Source: Lutibacter sp.
GTDB lineage: Bacteria > Bacteroidota > Bacteroidia > Flavobacteriales > Flavobacteriaceae
Length of the DNA stretch: 64,000 nt
Reading direction: 5' to 3'
NCBI GenBank assembly: GCA_030683995.1
Contig: JAUXPH010000015.1
Span: 1 to 64,000, forward strand
Part shown: piece after piece, positions 63,502-64,000 of the stretch
Numbering within the stretch: the stretch's first letter is position 1
How the letters are laid out: every line of letters starts with the position of its first letter
Position numbers and translations under genes: made by a program
The notes under the pieces: generated by a model
The model's input: only the letters and a program-made list of their open reading frames with translations
Databases searched by the model: none
Told to the model about the DNA's origin: nothing

Positions 63502-64000
63502 ATGATTACACTGCAAGAAATGACATCAAAAAAGGAAATGAGGGCTTTTGTTGAGTTTCCTTTTAAATTATATAAAAACAATCCTTATTGGGTTCCTCCT
63601 ATTATTAATGATGAAATTGAATCTTTTGGCAAGACCAAAAATCCAGTATTTCAACACGCAGAAGCGCGTTTTTTTGTTGCGTTAAAAAACAATGAAATCG
63701 TTGGAAGAATCGCCGCAATCATTAACCATCTTGAAATTAATGAACAAAATGTAAAAAAAATGCGTTTTGGCTGGTTCGATTTTATTGATGACCTCGAAGT
63801 TTCAAAAATGTTATTGAAAAAGGTGGAAGAAATTGGCAAACAAAACAAACTGGAATATATGGAAGGGCCATTGGGCTTTTCAAACCTAGATAAAGTGGGC
63901 GTTTTAACCGAAGGTTTCGAACATATTGGCTCTATGATTACCTGGTACAATTATCCATATTACCAAGAACATCTTGAAAAACTGGGGTTTGTTGTCGAAA
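63502..64000 (+). CDS. N-acetyltransferase-like protein, truncated by window end
   Basis: An open frame from ATG 63502 runs 166 codons to the window edge. It begins MITLQEMTSKKEMRAFVEFP, continues with KNNPYWVPPIINDE, and shows FFVALKNNEIVGRIAAIINH and GPLGFSNLDKVGVLTEGF. This fits a large GNAT-related family in Bacteroidota annotated as N-acetyltransferase or GTP cyclohydrolase by association. Substrate unknown; the C-terminal half is outside the window. Confidence 0.75.
   Translation, partial: MITLQEMTSKKEMRAFVEFPFKLYKNNPYWVPPIINDEIESFGKTKNPVFQHAEARFFVALKNNEIVGRIAAIINHLEINEQNVKKMRFGWFDFIDDLEVSKMLLKKVEEIGKQNKLEYMEGPLGFSNLDKVGVLTEGFEHIGSMITWYNYPYYQEHLEKLGFVVE

Overview
The window is chromosomal DNA from a member of the Bacteroidota, most likely a marine-type Flavobacteriaceae. 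It is AT-rich. Start codons mostly lack Shine-Dalgarno sequences, and the promoters carry the Bacteroidetes -7 box TAnnTTTG. Typical family neighbourhoods are present: bamD-rpoZ-coaBC-DUF4835-recN, a split 5'-nucleotidase, YfhO with DUF4834, and a LytS/LytTR pair with a propeller sensor. I assign genus only loosely; a Lutibacter-like organism would fit the sulfur genes. No rRNA, tRNA or CRISPR array was seen.

Layout. 1-250: end of an IS1182-type insertion sequence. 0.3-11.7 kb: housekeeping genes (fabI, recN, coaBC, rpoZ, bamD, ferritin, dapA, 5'-nucleotidase halves, guaC, a YhhN membrane protein). 11.7-24.4 kb: a sulfur-metabolism island with a 12-heme cytochrome c, a Tat-exported molybdopterin oxidoreductase with its FeS and NrfD partners (Psr/Phs type), two half-size YeeE/YedE transporters, two membrane-anchored rhodanese-like proteins, two exported tandem-rhodanese proteins, a porin and a Crp/Fnr regulator. 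24.6-38.4 kb: housekeeping again (prmC, ribD, asparaginase, an IMPACT protein, dnaA, mltG, dapF, a DegP protease, GAPDH). 38.5-40.6 kb: a second sulfur operon, SQR-like flavoprotein, TusE and DsrE. 40.8-49.4 kb: ligA, trmD, rplS, monomeric isocitrate dehydrogenase, murQ and an ATP-grasp protein. 49.4-55.6 kb: DinB, a LysE exporter and a surface-polysaccharide cluster (flippase, UDP-GlcNAc 2-epimerase, two glycosyltransferases). 56-64 kb: the sensor kinase and regulator pair, YfhO, an outer-membrane barrel and a truncated acetyltransferase.

The most interesting content is the sulfur island and its distant partner operon. Three promoters, upstream of the molybdoenzyme operon, of the exported rhodanese/porin operon and of the SQR-TusE-DsrE operon, share the same architecture. 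Each has a distal 14-bp palindrome GTAAC-N4-GTTAC and a proximal palindrome of the form RTGAYA-N2-TRTCAT. The proximal centre lies exactly 29.5 bp upstream of the -7 box in all three. The distal site sits 22, 32 or 44 bp further out, close to 2, 3 and 4 helical turns. This ties loci up to 27 kb apart into one regulon, plausibly controlled by the Crp/Fnr protein encoded in the island and perhaps a second family member.

The two membrane-anchored rhodanese-like proteins have lost the catalytic cysteine, yet both end in the same 18-residue lysine-rich tail finishing in Gly-Gly-Cys. In one of them that is the only cysteine. The tail is conserved between the copies with only synonymous DNA differences. 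I read this as a possible sulfur-carrying arm serving the periplasmic molybdoenzyme, YeeE channels and exported rhodaneses. This function is inference from sequence.
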